Source of the DNA: Lachnospiraceae bacterium UBA3845
GTDB lineage: Bacteria > Bacillota > Clostridia > Lachnospirales > Lachnospiraceae
Assembly (NCBI GenBank): GCA_002392705.1
Contig: DGHP01000013.1
Span: 3,637 to 15,876 of the forward strand
Reading direction: 5' to 3'
DNA length: 12,240 bases
In this document: positions 6,918-12,240 of the stretch, one piece after another
How the letters are laid out: every line of letters starts with the position of its first letter
How positions within the stretch are numbered: position 1 is the first letter of the stretch
Made by a program: the position numbers and the translations under genes
Notes under the pieces: generated by a model
Databases searched by the model: none
The model's input: the letters and a program-made list of their open reading frames with translations, nothing else
What the model was told of the DNA's origin: nothing

Positions 6918-6994
6918 GCGGACGCGCGGTCCGCTTTCTCACGATATTGTCCGGTATAAGCTGCCCTGTGAAAGCAGAGCCATTTCTCTTATAC
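6918..6994 (-). repeat. Two intergenic hairpins between YhcH-family and cyclase genes
   Basis: GTATAAG (6954-6960) pairs perfectly with CTTATAC (6988-6994), which overlaps the stop codon of the YhcH-family gene; CTGC/GCAG can pair inside. A second perfect hairpin, GCGGAC-GCGCG-GTCCGC, lies at 6918-6934. Neither has a T run on the minus strand, so they look like processing or stability structures in a common transcript rather than terminators. Confidence 0.45.
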
Positions 6995-7444
6995 TCTTAC
7001 CTTCAGGACAACCTTCCTGATCCTGCAGGGACTGTCTCCGGCCATGCACTGCGGACAGTGGGCATCCTCCGGGGCGACAACCGCAAGATCACCCGGGCTT
7101 AAGATCAGCCAGCCGGCCGTTTCCGGTTTTTCATAGAAGATCACATCGTTCTCAGGGATCCGTTCCTGGACGGTGAGGCCTTCCACAGGGCGGACACCGA
7201 ATTTTTCAATTCCCTCCGCCACATACTGAATGTCAAAATACTTCTCATGCGTCTCGAAACGCCTGTTCTCCTGCGGCTGCGTATCATAGGACTGGACCAT
7301 GGCATACACATCGTCCCCCTCTATCTGGTATCTGCCGCATTCCATCTTTGTCGGATCGTTCTCCCGCAGCCACTGGTAGGCCTTGCGGAAGCGGTCATTC
7401 AGATAATCATATTTCTCAGCAATCTTTAAGTTCGAGGCAAACAT
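6989..7444 (-). CDS. YhcH/YjgK/YiaL-family protein, copy 1 (probable sugar-acid anomerase)
   Basis: This 151-residue cupin-like protein belongs to the YhcH/YjgK/YiaL family. E. coli YhcH (NanQ) speeds anomer interconversion of sialic acid; YiaL lies in the 2,3-diketo-L-gulonate operon. The family core is clear: ETHEKYFDIQYVAEGIEKFG (64-83) gives E64, H66 and D71, and PEDAHCP (125-131) gives H129, which together form the usual metal site; the C-terminus IRKVVLKV is the standard last strand. Length matches the E. coli protein (154). I chose the ATG at 7442-7444 because GGGAGGAGGGAG precedes it; an in-frame TTG at 7460-7462 would translate the ribosome binding site. It begins 27 bases after the stop of a second family member and is surely cotranscribed. 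A role in converting the form of the imported sugar delivered to the next enzyme is inferred. Confidence 0.93.
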   Translation of the reverse strand: MFASNLKIAEKYDYLNDRFRKAYQWLRENDPTKMECGRYQIEGDDVYAMVQSYDTQPQENRRFETHEKYFDIQYVAEGIEKFGVRPVEGLTVQERIPENDVIFYEKPETAGWLILSPGDLAVVAPEDAHCPQCMAGDSPCRIRKVVLKVRV

Positions 7445-7471
7445 AGATCTCCCTCCTCCCAAAACACAGGG

Positions 7472-7996
7472 TCATGGTTTATCCTGCTTTTTCCCTGTCA
7501 GCGCATCGACCGGCACTTTAATGACGATCTTGCGGATCGGCCGCGCGGTGCCGTCCTGAGCAACTGCGGGAATATGCACATCCCACGGGAAATACATCAC
7601 ATAGCTGCCGGCTTCCATATAAAGGCGCCCTTCCGTCTGATCCCCCTGATCCTCATAAAAAAGAATGTCCCTGGGCGTATCCAGAAGATTCTCGCTCACA
7701 GCGCGTTCTCTGCGGCCGAGAGCGTCAAAGCCTGCCCACTCCGGGCCTCCGGCAGCCAGAAACTGGACGTCCACGTTCCTGACATGAATCTCGGGGCGGA
7801 GAGCCTCTCTGGGGGATGTTTTCAGATCAAGCACCTGCAGAATCAGCTTCTCGCCAAGAAGCTCAAGATCAAATACGCCCGCTTCATGGGCAGCCAGATC
7901 TGTTTCCTTCAGAAAACGCAGAACCTCCCTGAGCAAGGGGGGCAGAATTGCCTCCTGGGCCTCATACATGGGGCTGTTGATATTTCCGTATATCAT
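7472..7996 (-). CDS. YhcH/YjgK/YiaL-family protein, copy 2 (divergent paralogue)
   Basis: This 174-residue protein is a second, divergent member of the same family. PEIHVRNVDVQFLAAGG (68-84) keeps the metal-binding E69, H71 and D76, and YFPWDVHIP (135-143) keeps H141; IRKIVIKVPV is the last strand. Against copy 1 it has an N-terminal region starting MIYGNI, as in many YhcH proteins, and a Lys-rich C-terminal tail (GKKQDKP). Sequence similarity to copy 1 outside the motifs is low, so this is not a recent duplication. Its ATG overlaps the TGA of the upstream NERD-like gene (ATGA, 7993-7996), so translation is probably coupled. The pair could act on different anomers or successive intermediates, or form a mixed complex; the sequence does not decide between these. 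Confidence 0.9.
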   Translation of the reverse strand: MIYGNINSPMYEAQEAILPPLLREVLRFLKETDLAAHEAGVFDLELLGEKLILQVLDLKTSPREALRPEIHVRNVDVQFLAAGGPEWAGFDALGRRERAVSENLLDTPRDILFYEDQGDQTEGRLYMEAGSYVMYFPWDVHIPAVAQDGTARPIRKIVIKVPVDALTGKKQDKP

Positions 7997-8709
7997 CCGG
8001 ACCGTCCCTCCTTCTGCGGCATCATGGCCTTCAGTTTCTTTCCTGTCTCCTTTGGCCTGACAGGACCGTCTCCCGAGTATTCTTCCTGCATCAGCAATGC
8101 TTTCAGGCTCTCGGATTTGTAGCAGCGGCCTTTCATGGAGCCTGTCAGGACGACTGTCTTGCTGGTAAAGACCGGCAGCACCCGGACCGGAATATCCGGA
8201 AAACCGGCGGATGCGAGCACTTCTTCCAGCTGTTTCTGCTGCCCGGCACTGCGCTCCAGCGGATTCGGAATCTGCTTTGTCACACCGTTCATGGTCTGGG
8301 TCCAGGGTCCGGTCTCCCGGTCCGCCTTTACTTTTCCGCCAAAACCGAAAACATTGAGACCAACTGCCATCTTTTTTGTAATCATGACACCGATCAGGGA
8401 AGTTGTATGCGTTCCGTCTGTCAGGACGCCGGGGTATACCAGCGTTCCCCCGATCTGTCTGGCAGTCGAGACCAGCATGGAAACCAGGTCCAGCACGTCA
8501 TTGCGGCTGCTGTTCTTCTCCTCGGGCGGCGCCTTCTTCTCCTTCTGCTCCTCAGCCGCTCTTTTCTCGCGTCTGGCGTCGCCGGGAAGCCTGCCTACGA
8601 TTTTTCTCAGAACAGTCCCGCCTTTTCCCCTGCCGGACAGGGCTCTGGAAATAAAAAAACCTGCCAGTACCGCCAGCACAATAATCAGGGCTTTCTCCAG
8701 TTCTTCCAT
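7993..8709 (-). CDS. Membrane-anchored protein with degenerate NERD-like domain
   Basis: This 238-residue protein has one N-terminal membrane helix (ALIIVLAVLAGFFIS, about 7-21), a charged Lys/Glu-rich linker (about 40-68), and a globular domain at about 85-205. The domain resembles the NERD (nuclease-related) fold: GVMITKKMAVGLNVFGFGGKV (107-127) occupies the place of the NERD strand pair, W136 and Q138 lie in a WTQ segment, and NPLERSAGQQKQLEEVL (149-165) matches the NP..Q..L helix; VRVLPVFTSKTVVLTG (175-190) fits the next strand. The usual acidic IDH and ExK catalytic residues are absent, so nuclease activity is unlikely. AGGGAGG precedes the ATG at 8707-8709. Its stop overlaps the start of the YhcH copy 2 gene (4 bases), tying it to sugar metabolism. 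The family call comes from pattern reading and is moderate; it may be an uncharacterised family of its own. Confidence 0.6.
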   Translation of the reverse strand: MEELEKALIIVLAVLAGFFISRALSGRGKGGTVLRKIVGRLPGDARREKRAAEEQKEKKAPPEEKNSSRNDVLDLVSMLVSTARQIGGTLVYPGVLTDGTHTTSLIGVMITKKMAVGLNVFGFGGKVKADRETGPWTQTMNGVTKQIPNPLERSAGQQKQLEEVLASAGFPDIPVRVLPVFTSKTVVLTGSMKGRCYKSESLKALLMQEEYSGDGPVRPKETGKKLKAMMPQKEGRSG

Positions 8710-8741
8710 TCGTCTCAGCCTCCCTGCCGATGATTAAGGAA

Positions 8742-8781
8742 AACACCGCAGAAGACATTCCTTTATGTCACCCGCGGTGTT
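8742..8781 (-). terminator. Hairpin terminator between dctM and the NERD-like gene
   Basis: On the minus strand AACACCGC pairs perfectly with GCGGTGTT over a 24-base interior that holds its own stem (GACAT with ATGTC, loop AAAGGA), followed by TTCCTT. It lies between the TRAP permease stop and the next ribosome binding site. The stem is good, but the T run is interrupted, so partial termination is most likely. A second GC-rich hairpin (GCCGGA-AGCGGC-TCCGGC, 8816-8833) lies upstream in the same gap without a T run. Confidence 0.55.
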
Positions 8782-8875
8782 GTCCCTTGTACTAACGCGC
8801 CGTGCCCCGGTATATGCCGGAGCCGCTTCCGGCCTCTGTCTTTTTGTTGTTTATCAGATTGTCTGCTGCTCTGCC

Positions 8876-10174
8876 TTAAACAATCTGGCCAAGCATCGTC
8901 GGCAGCCACAGGCTGATCTGCGGGATAAATGTAAGCAGAAGCAGCGAGATGATCATGCAAAGATAGAAGGGAAGGGTTGCTTTGACAACCTTTTCCATAG
9001 GCAGGTGGGCAACCGCGGAACCGATAAACAGAACTGCACCGACGGGCGGTGTCAGAAGTCCGATACCGCAGTTGAGGATCATCATGATACCGAACTGAAT
9101 CGGATTGATGCCGATGGAAACAGCAACCGGAAGAAGAATCGGTGTAGCGATCAGAATGATCGGAGCCATATCCATGATGCAGCCGAGAACCAGAAGAATC
9201 ACGTTCAGCAGGAGCGCGATCAGGATCCTGTTGGTGGTCAGGTTGGTGATGGCAGTCGCCGCGATTTCCGGTACATGCAGCAGGGTCAGCAGATTGCCGA
9301 AAACGCTGGAAGTAGCGATCAGGATCAGGACGATCGAGAGCGTATCCACGCAGTCAGTCAGGCAGTCCCACACGCCCTTCCAGGTGATACCCCTGTAGAT
9401 GAACACGCTGACGATCAGACTGTAGATAACCGCGATCGCGGCAGATTCCGTAGCGGTAAAGACACCGGCTACAACGCCGACGACAACGATCAGGACAGCT
9501 GCCAGCGCCCAGAAGGAAACGCTCAGCTGCTTGAGCAGACGTCCGATGCTGAATTTTTCACCCTTGGGATAATTGCGTTTTACGGAAATAATGTAGGAAC
9601 CAACCATCAGGGAGATGGCAAGAAGGGCTCCCGGGATATATCCGGCGAGGAACAGAGCTCCGACGGAAACGCCGCCGGCACTCGTTGCATAGATAACCAT
9701 GTTATGGCTCGGCGGAACAAGAAGACCCTCGCAGGACGAGGTGATCGTAACCGCCGTGGAGAAATCAGCGTCATAACCCTGATCAACCATCATCGGAATC
9801 AGGATGGTTCCCAGAGAAGCAGTATCTGCTGCCGCGGAACCGGAGATGCCGCCGAAGAAATAGGACGCCACGATATTCACCATGGCCATGCCGCCGCGCA
9901 TCCAGCCGACCGCCGAGTCGGCAAGCGCGATCAGTTTTTCCGATATACCGCCTGTTCCCATCAGAACACCCATGGTGATAAAGAAAGGAACAGCCATCAG
10001 GCTGAAGGAAAAGATTCCCTTTATCATCTGCATCGGAAGGACGGCAAGGTGGTCTCCTCTGTAAAGCATGCACAGGATAGAGGCGATCGCGACCGCGTAG
10101 GCGATCGGGAAACGAAGAACGATCATGACCAGGAAAGCAATCATTAAGATTAAAATAGCAGTAGTATCATTCAT
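8876..10174 (-). CDS. dctM: TRAP transporter large permease subunit (DctM family)
   Basis: This 432-residue integral membrane protein is the ion-coupled transport subunit of a tripartite ATP-independent periplasmic-type (TRAP) transporter. Sequence is hydrophobic throughout, with about 11-12 membrane segments. The DctM signature GGISGSAAADTASLGTILIP (108-127) is intact, followed by SSCEGLLVPPSHNMVIYA (about 146-163), which relatives share; NCGIGLLTPPVGAVLF near the C-terminus repeats the pattern in the second half of the inverted-topology fold. Length (420-440) is normal. Its ATG overlaps the TGA of dctQ (ATGA, 10171-10174), with AAAGGAGG seven bases before the start, so the two subunits are translationally coupled. 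Substrate is not set by this subunit; known TRAP systems carry C4-dicarboxylates, sialic acid, ectoine and sugar acids. A hairpin terminator follows the gene. Confidence 0.97.
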   Translation of the reverse strand: MNDTTAILILMIAFLVMIVLRFPIAYAVAIASILCMLYRGDHLAVLPMQMIKGIFSFSLMAVPFFITMGVLMGTGGISEKLIALADSAVGWMRGGMAMVNIVASYFFGGISGSAAADTASLGTILIPMMVDQGYDADFSTAVTITSSCEGLLVPPSHNMVIYATSAGGVSVGALFLAGYIPGALLAISLMVGSYIISVKRNYPKGEKFSIGRLLKQLSVSFWALAAVLIVVVGVVAGVFTATESAAIAVIYSLIVSVFIYRGITWKGVWDCLTDCVDTLSIVLILIATSSVFGNLLTLLHVPEIAATAITNLTTNRILIALLLNVILLVLGCIMDMAPIILIATPILLPVAVSIGINPIQFGIMMILNCGIGLLTPPVGAVLFIGSAVAHLPMEKVVKATLPFYLCMIISLLLLTFIPQISLWLPTMLGQIV

Positions 10175-10668
10175 GCTTTTGCCTCCTTTCCTGCCAGAAG
10201 AAGGATGTCGTCGATAATCTGCTCGAATTCAAAGATCATCATAACAATACCTGCAAGGGGAATCGGGAAGAATTTATAGCGGATGCTCAGGGTCGGAATA
10301 CTGGGATAGAAACCCTTCACGCTGGAAACATACATCCAGCCGTATATAAGCATGACGACTGCGAGAGCAAATACTGCAAGATCCGCAATCAGATCCAGAA
10401 CCTGGATCACTTTCTCCGGAAGATACTTATCAAAGCTGGTCATACGGATATGCGCCTTGCGTCTGATCGCAAGAGCTGCAGAAAGCACCGCCATATAGGA
10501 CATGAGTGTCAGAACCATCTCTTCACTCCAGGAGGGATCCGGGAGGAAGGAGATGTAACGGCCAAGAATGGCTTCGGTCGTAATCAGGATATCGGCGATC
10601 AGCAGAAGCTTGCAGATCACCAGAACGATCCTGTAAACAATGTCATAGAATTTTTTCATTGCCTGCAT
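10171..10668 (-). CDS. dctQ: TRAP transporter small permease subunit (DctQ family)
   Basis: This 165-residue protein is the small membrane subunit of the TRAP transporter, which binds DctM and helps receive the substrate-binding protein. Four membrane helices can be placed at about 13-35, 48-68, 91-113 and 132-155. The WSEE segment (47-50) at the start of helix 2 and the IRRKAHIRM stretch after it (68-76) are characteristic. Length is usual (150-190). GGAG lies 8 bases before the ATG at 10666-10668; another in-frame Met three codons in (MKKFYD) would be too far from it. The gene is preceded by a 180-base gap with an attenuator-like set of hairpins after dctP, and overlaps dctM by four bases. 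Separate DctQ and DctM genes rule out the fused QM type seen in some sialic acid systems. Confidence 0.94.
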   Translation of the reverse strand: MQAMKKFYDIVYRIVLVICKLLLIADILITTEAILGRYISFLPDPSWSEEMVLTLMSYMAVLSAALAIRRKAHIRMTSFDKYLPEKVIQVLDLIADLAVFALAVVMLIYGWMYVSSVKGFYPSIPTLSIRYKFFPIPLAGIVMMIFEFEQIIDDILLLAGKEAKA

Positions 10669-10705
10669 CGCATTTTCTCCTTACGGTCCGAGAGTATACA
10701 TAATT

Positions 10706-10756
10706 AAAAAAGACGCTTCCAGAAAAGCCATATGCAGCAAGCCCCCGGAAAGCGCC
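10706..10756 (-). terminator. Intrinsic terminator/attenuator between dctP and dctQ
   Basis: On the minus strand GGCGCTTTC (plus 10748-10756) pairs with GGAAGCGTC (plus 10712-10720), nine pairs including two G-U, immediately followed by TTTTTT (plus 10706-10711) and AATT. This has the layout of a Rho-independent terminator and would lower dctQM expression below dctP, fitting the higher need for binding protein. Its left arm is shared with a competing hairpin at 10752-10772. Confidence 0.65.
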
Positions 10757-10799
10757 TCTGTTTTGCAGGCGCCGGCAGACGCTTCATCCGCCTGCCGGC
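10752..10799 (-). promoter_or_regulatory. Upstream hairpins that compete with the dctP-dctQ terminator
   Basis: GCGCCT (10752-10757) pairs perfectly with AGGCGC (10767-10772), using bases that also form the left arm of the terminator at 10706-10756, so the two folds exclude each other. A further perfect 8-bp stem, GCCGGCAG (10771-10778) with CTGCCGGC (10792-10799), carries in its loop a second copy of the terminator's right-arm sequence (GAAGCGTC on the minus strand). No known ligand-binding RNA motif is recognised. Confidence 0.45.
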
Positions 10800-10848
10800 A
10801 GCCCGGGCTTCATCTCAGTTCTGTATCTTCAGACCAGAAACGTCCTGA

Positions 10849-11880
10849 TTACTCAGCGCAGTCCTGGATTGCCTGCCACAGCTCAGCGTTGTCAGCAGTC
10901 TTCTCTGCGATAAGGTCTGCAACTGCGTCTGTCCACGGAGTCTTGTCTTCCACTTCGGTAATGTGAACGCCGAGTTCTTTCAGCTCTTCAAGAGAAGCAG
11001 CCTCGCCCTCTTCTACGATCTGATGGTCATAATCCTGAGCAACCTTGGCTGCTGCGAAGATGCAGGCCTGCTGAGCTTCGGTCAGCTTTTCCCATGCCGG
11101 ATCAGTGATGATCAGCTCGGAAACGCCCAGCTGATGTCCGGTCATGACCAGCCACGGAGCAACCTGATAGAAGGAGTTGAGCTTGTAGTTGTTCAGCGGG
11201 TTCTCAGCACCGTCAACAACGCCGCTGTCCAGAGACTGATACAGCTCGCCGTATGCAACAACGGTAGCGTTCGCGCCGAAAGCGTTGATCATGGCAACCA
11301 TGGTCGGGTCGGTGGAAACACGGATCTTCAGGCCCTGGAAGCCAGCCAGGTCGGTAACTTCCTTGTTGAAGAACATATGACGGAAACCTTCTTCGCCGTA
11401 GCAGATGCCGCGGACGCCGATTCCGAGTTCTTCTGCCTCATCCAGGCATTCCTGCGCCGCTTCGCTGTTCGCGAAGTTCCAGAAATGTGTATGATCCTTG
11501 AATGCGAACGGAAGGGCAAGAAGAGCTGCCTTCGGGGTGTTGTAGGTTGTCAGTGTGGAAACAGAGATACGGGCCATATCGATGGATCCGAAGCCGCTGG
11601 TCATATCCTCGAGGAAGTCACCCTCAGCACCGAGAACACCTGACGCCTGCATGTCGATCTTGATGGAGCCGCCGGAGAGCTTTTCGACTTCCTCGGCAAA
11701 CTTGCTGTCAAACTGGCCGATGATGGTGTCAAGCGGGTTAACCTCGGCAAATACCAGGGTAACCTCCGGATCACCGGATGCATCCGGAAGGTCCGATTCT
11801 GTCTCAGCAGCGACAGCTGTGAATGCCATTGAGCCGATCATTGCTGCGCTGAGCAGCAGTCCAAGAAGTTTCTTTTTCAT
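10849..11880 (-). CDS. dctP: TRAP transporter substrate-binding protein (DctP family)
   Basis: This 343-residue extracytoplasmic binding protein captures substrate for the TRAP permease. Residues 1-25 form a signal peptide (MKKK, then a hydrophobic core, with an AVAA cleavage site before ETES). The DctP fold is clear: IDMARISVSTL (100-110), LALPFAFKD (121-129), and FQGLKIRVS (181-189) with R187, the arginine that in characterised members binds the substrate carboxylate; GFRHMF (165-170) and YQSLDSGVVDGAENPL (214-229) are also typical. This supports a carboxylated substrate. There is no lipobox cysteine, unusual for a solute-binding protein in a single-membrane bacterium. I chose the ATG at 11878-11880 because AAAGGAGGAG precedes it and it opens the signal peptide; an in-frame start 33 bases upstream lacks both. 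It is the first gene of the locus in the window, followed by an attenuator-like gap and then dctQM. Confidence 0.95.
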   Translation of the reverse strand: MKKKLLGLLLSAAMIGSMAFTAVAAETESDLPDASGDPEVTLVFAEVNPLDTIIGQFDSKFAEEVEKLSGGSIKIDMQASGVLGAEGDFLEDMTSGFGSIDMARISVSTLTTYNTPKAALLALPFAFKDHTHFWNFANSEAAQECLDEAEELGIGVRGICYGEEGFRHMFFNKEVTDLAGFQGLKIRVSTDPTMVAMINAFGANATVVAYGELYQSLDSGVVDGAENPLNNYKLNSFYQVAPWLVMTGHQLGVSELIITDPAWEKLTEAQQACIFAAAKVAQDYDHQIVEEGEAASLEELKELGVHITEVEDKTPWTDAVADLIAEKTADNAELWQAIQDCAE

Positions 11881-11933
11881 AAGGTTCTCCTCCTTTTTTT
11901 GCGGGAACAGCACTGACTGTCCCCATGTCTGAG

Positions 11934-11950
11934 ATTATATAACCACCAGT
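11934..11950 (-). promoter_or_regulatory. Candidate -10 box and small inverted repeat of the TRAP operon
   Basis: The minus strand has a perfect TATAAT (plus 11934-11939) about 54 bases before the dctP start. No good -35 lies 16-18 bases upstream, so an activator may be needed. Just upstream, TAAC-TGGTG-GTTA is a short inverted repeat that a regulator could use. It is the best promoter candidate by -10 match, but not proven. Confidence 0.45.
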
Positions 11951-12078
11951 TAAAAGAACCCCGGCCGGACCTGCCCGCCTGCGCGGCATAACCCGGCTCC
12001 TGTTCCTGACGGTTCGTAAAATATAGGAAACGGACAAAACGTATGCGTTCTGGGCGTTTACGATAAATCTGACGGCAA

Positions 12079-12095
12079 GGCGTTCCGGGAACGCC
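12079..12095. promoter_or_regulatory. 17-base palindrome upstream of the TRAP operon
   Basis: GGCGTTCC-G-GGAACGCC is a perfect inverted repeat with one central base, too tight for a stable RNA hairpin and therefore more like a dimeric regulator site. It lies about 140 bases upstream of the TATAAT candidate, in a position suited to an activator, or close to the alternative upstream promoter. Confidence 0.4.
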
Positions 12096-12133
12096 CCGCC
12101 CATAGGCGCTGACTTGTTTAAAACACCTGCTCT

Positions 12134-12154
12134 ATTATGCCACAAACGCTTCAA
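12134..12154 (-). promoter_or_regulatory. Extended -10-like element overlapping a cre-like sequence
   Basis: On the minus strand TGGCATAAT resembles an extended -10 element (TGn plus CATAAT, 5 of 6). Directly upstream and partly overlapping is TTGAAGCGTTTGTG, whose AAGCGTTT core fits the CcpA cre pattern (AARCGYTW) but whose ends do not. Catabolite control by CcpA would make sense for a sugar locus; both calls are weak. Confidence 0.25.
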
Positions 12155-12240
12155 AAAGTATAGAAGGAAATGAATTTCTTAACACGCCGTTACGATTCAC
12201 GGCCGACTTGAAATCAGCTTCCGGTTCGCCGTGCCTGCAG

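Larger units (their letters stand above)
11881..12240 (-). other. 360-base non-coding region upstream of the TRAP operon
   Basis: I see no convincing gene on either strand. The region is more AT-rich in patches than the coding parts and holds a TATAAT box (11934-11939), a 17-base palindrome (12079-12095), an inverted repeat TCGTAAA (12014-12020) with TTTACGA (12057-12063), an extended -10-like TGGCATAAT (12134-12142) overlapping a cre-like sequence, and a small hairpin GCCGT/ACGGC near 12186-12203. It is probably the control region of the locus. The gene beyond 12240 cannot be judged. Confidence 0.6.

Noticed and set aside
8765..10147. Long plus-strand open frame (460 codons) opposite dctM
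   Set aside because: Its translation is very rich in Asp, Gln, Arg, His and Asn without any domain, which is the antisense image of a hydrophobic membrane protein. The minus-strand DctM has clear family motifs and a ribosome binding site.
12170..12211. Possible divergent gene start on the plus strand (ATG at 12170-12172)
   Set aside because: It reads only 13 codons before a stop, so it cannot be the start of a divergent regulator.
12139..12240. Possible C-terminal end of an upstream minus-strand gene
   Set aside because: Open frames enter from the window edge but end quickly, and the residues give no family pattern. They cannot be supported without sequence beyond 12240.

Overview
The window looks like bacterial chromosome from a moderately GC-rich Clostridia-type Bacillota, possibly Lachnospiraceae. 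The evidence is AGGAGG-type ribosome binding sites a few bases before almost every start, short intergenic gaps, gut-anaerobe-like protein sequences, and a TRAP binding protein with a Gram-positive-style signal peptide. The taxon is an inference from these features, not from a search. All twelve convincing genes are on the minus strand, so transcription runs from high to low coordinates. I see no tRNA, rRNA, CRISPR array, insertion sequence or phage gene.

In transcription order: (1) a 360-base non-coding region (11881-12240) with a TATAAT box, a cre-like sequence and a 17-base palindrome; (2) a tripartite TRAP transporter, dctP-dctQ-dctM (11880-8876), with an attenuator/terminator-like structure between the binding-protein gene and the permease genes; (3) after a second hairpin terminator, a membrane-anchored protein with a degenerate NERD-like domain, translationally coupled to the first of two tandem YhcH/YiaL-family genes (8709-6989); (4) a cyclase-family metal hydrolase and a ketopantoate-reductase-like dehydrogenase (6839-5100), the latter preceded by an 18-base perfect palindrome and followed by a long terminator; (5) a YiaK-type 2-keto-acid reductase and a GH36 alpha-galactosidase in one transcription unit with a structured leader (4751-1482); (6) a GNAT acetyltransferase and SurE nucleotidase, each probably a separate or attenuated unit (1385-81).

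The TRAP transporter, YiaL/YhcH proteins and YiaK-like reductase recall the E. coli yiaKLMNO 2,3-diketo-L-gulonate genes. This locus has two YhcH paralogues and adds a cyclase-family hydrolase, a second 2-keto-acid reductase and an alpha-galactosidase, while the kinase and decarboxylase of the E. coli pathway are not in the window. The simplest reading is a catabolic locus for a carboxylated sugar, or a small glycoside containing one: TRAP uptake, anomer handling by YhcH proteins, lactone or ring hydrolysis by the cyclase-family enzyme, and NAD(P)H reduction of 2-keto-acid intermediates. The substrate cannot be read from the sequence. Several inverted repeats between genes suggest the locus is divided into separately tuned segments.
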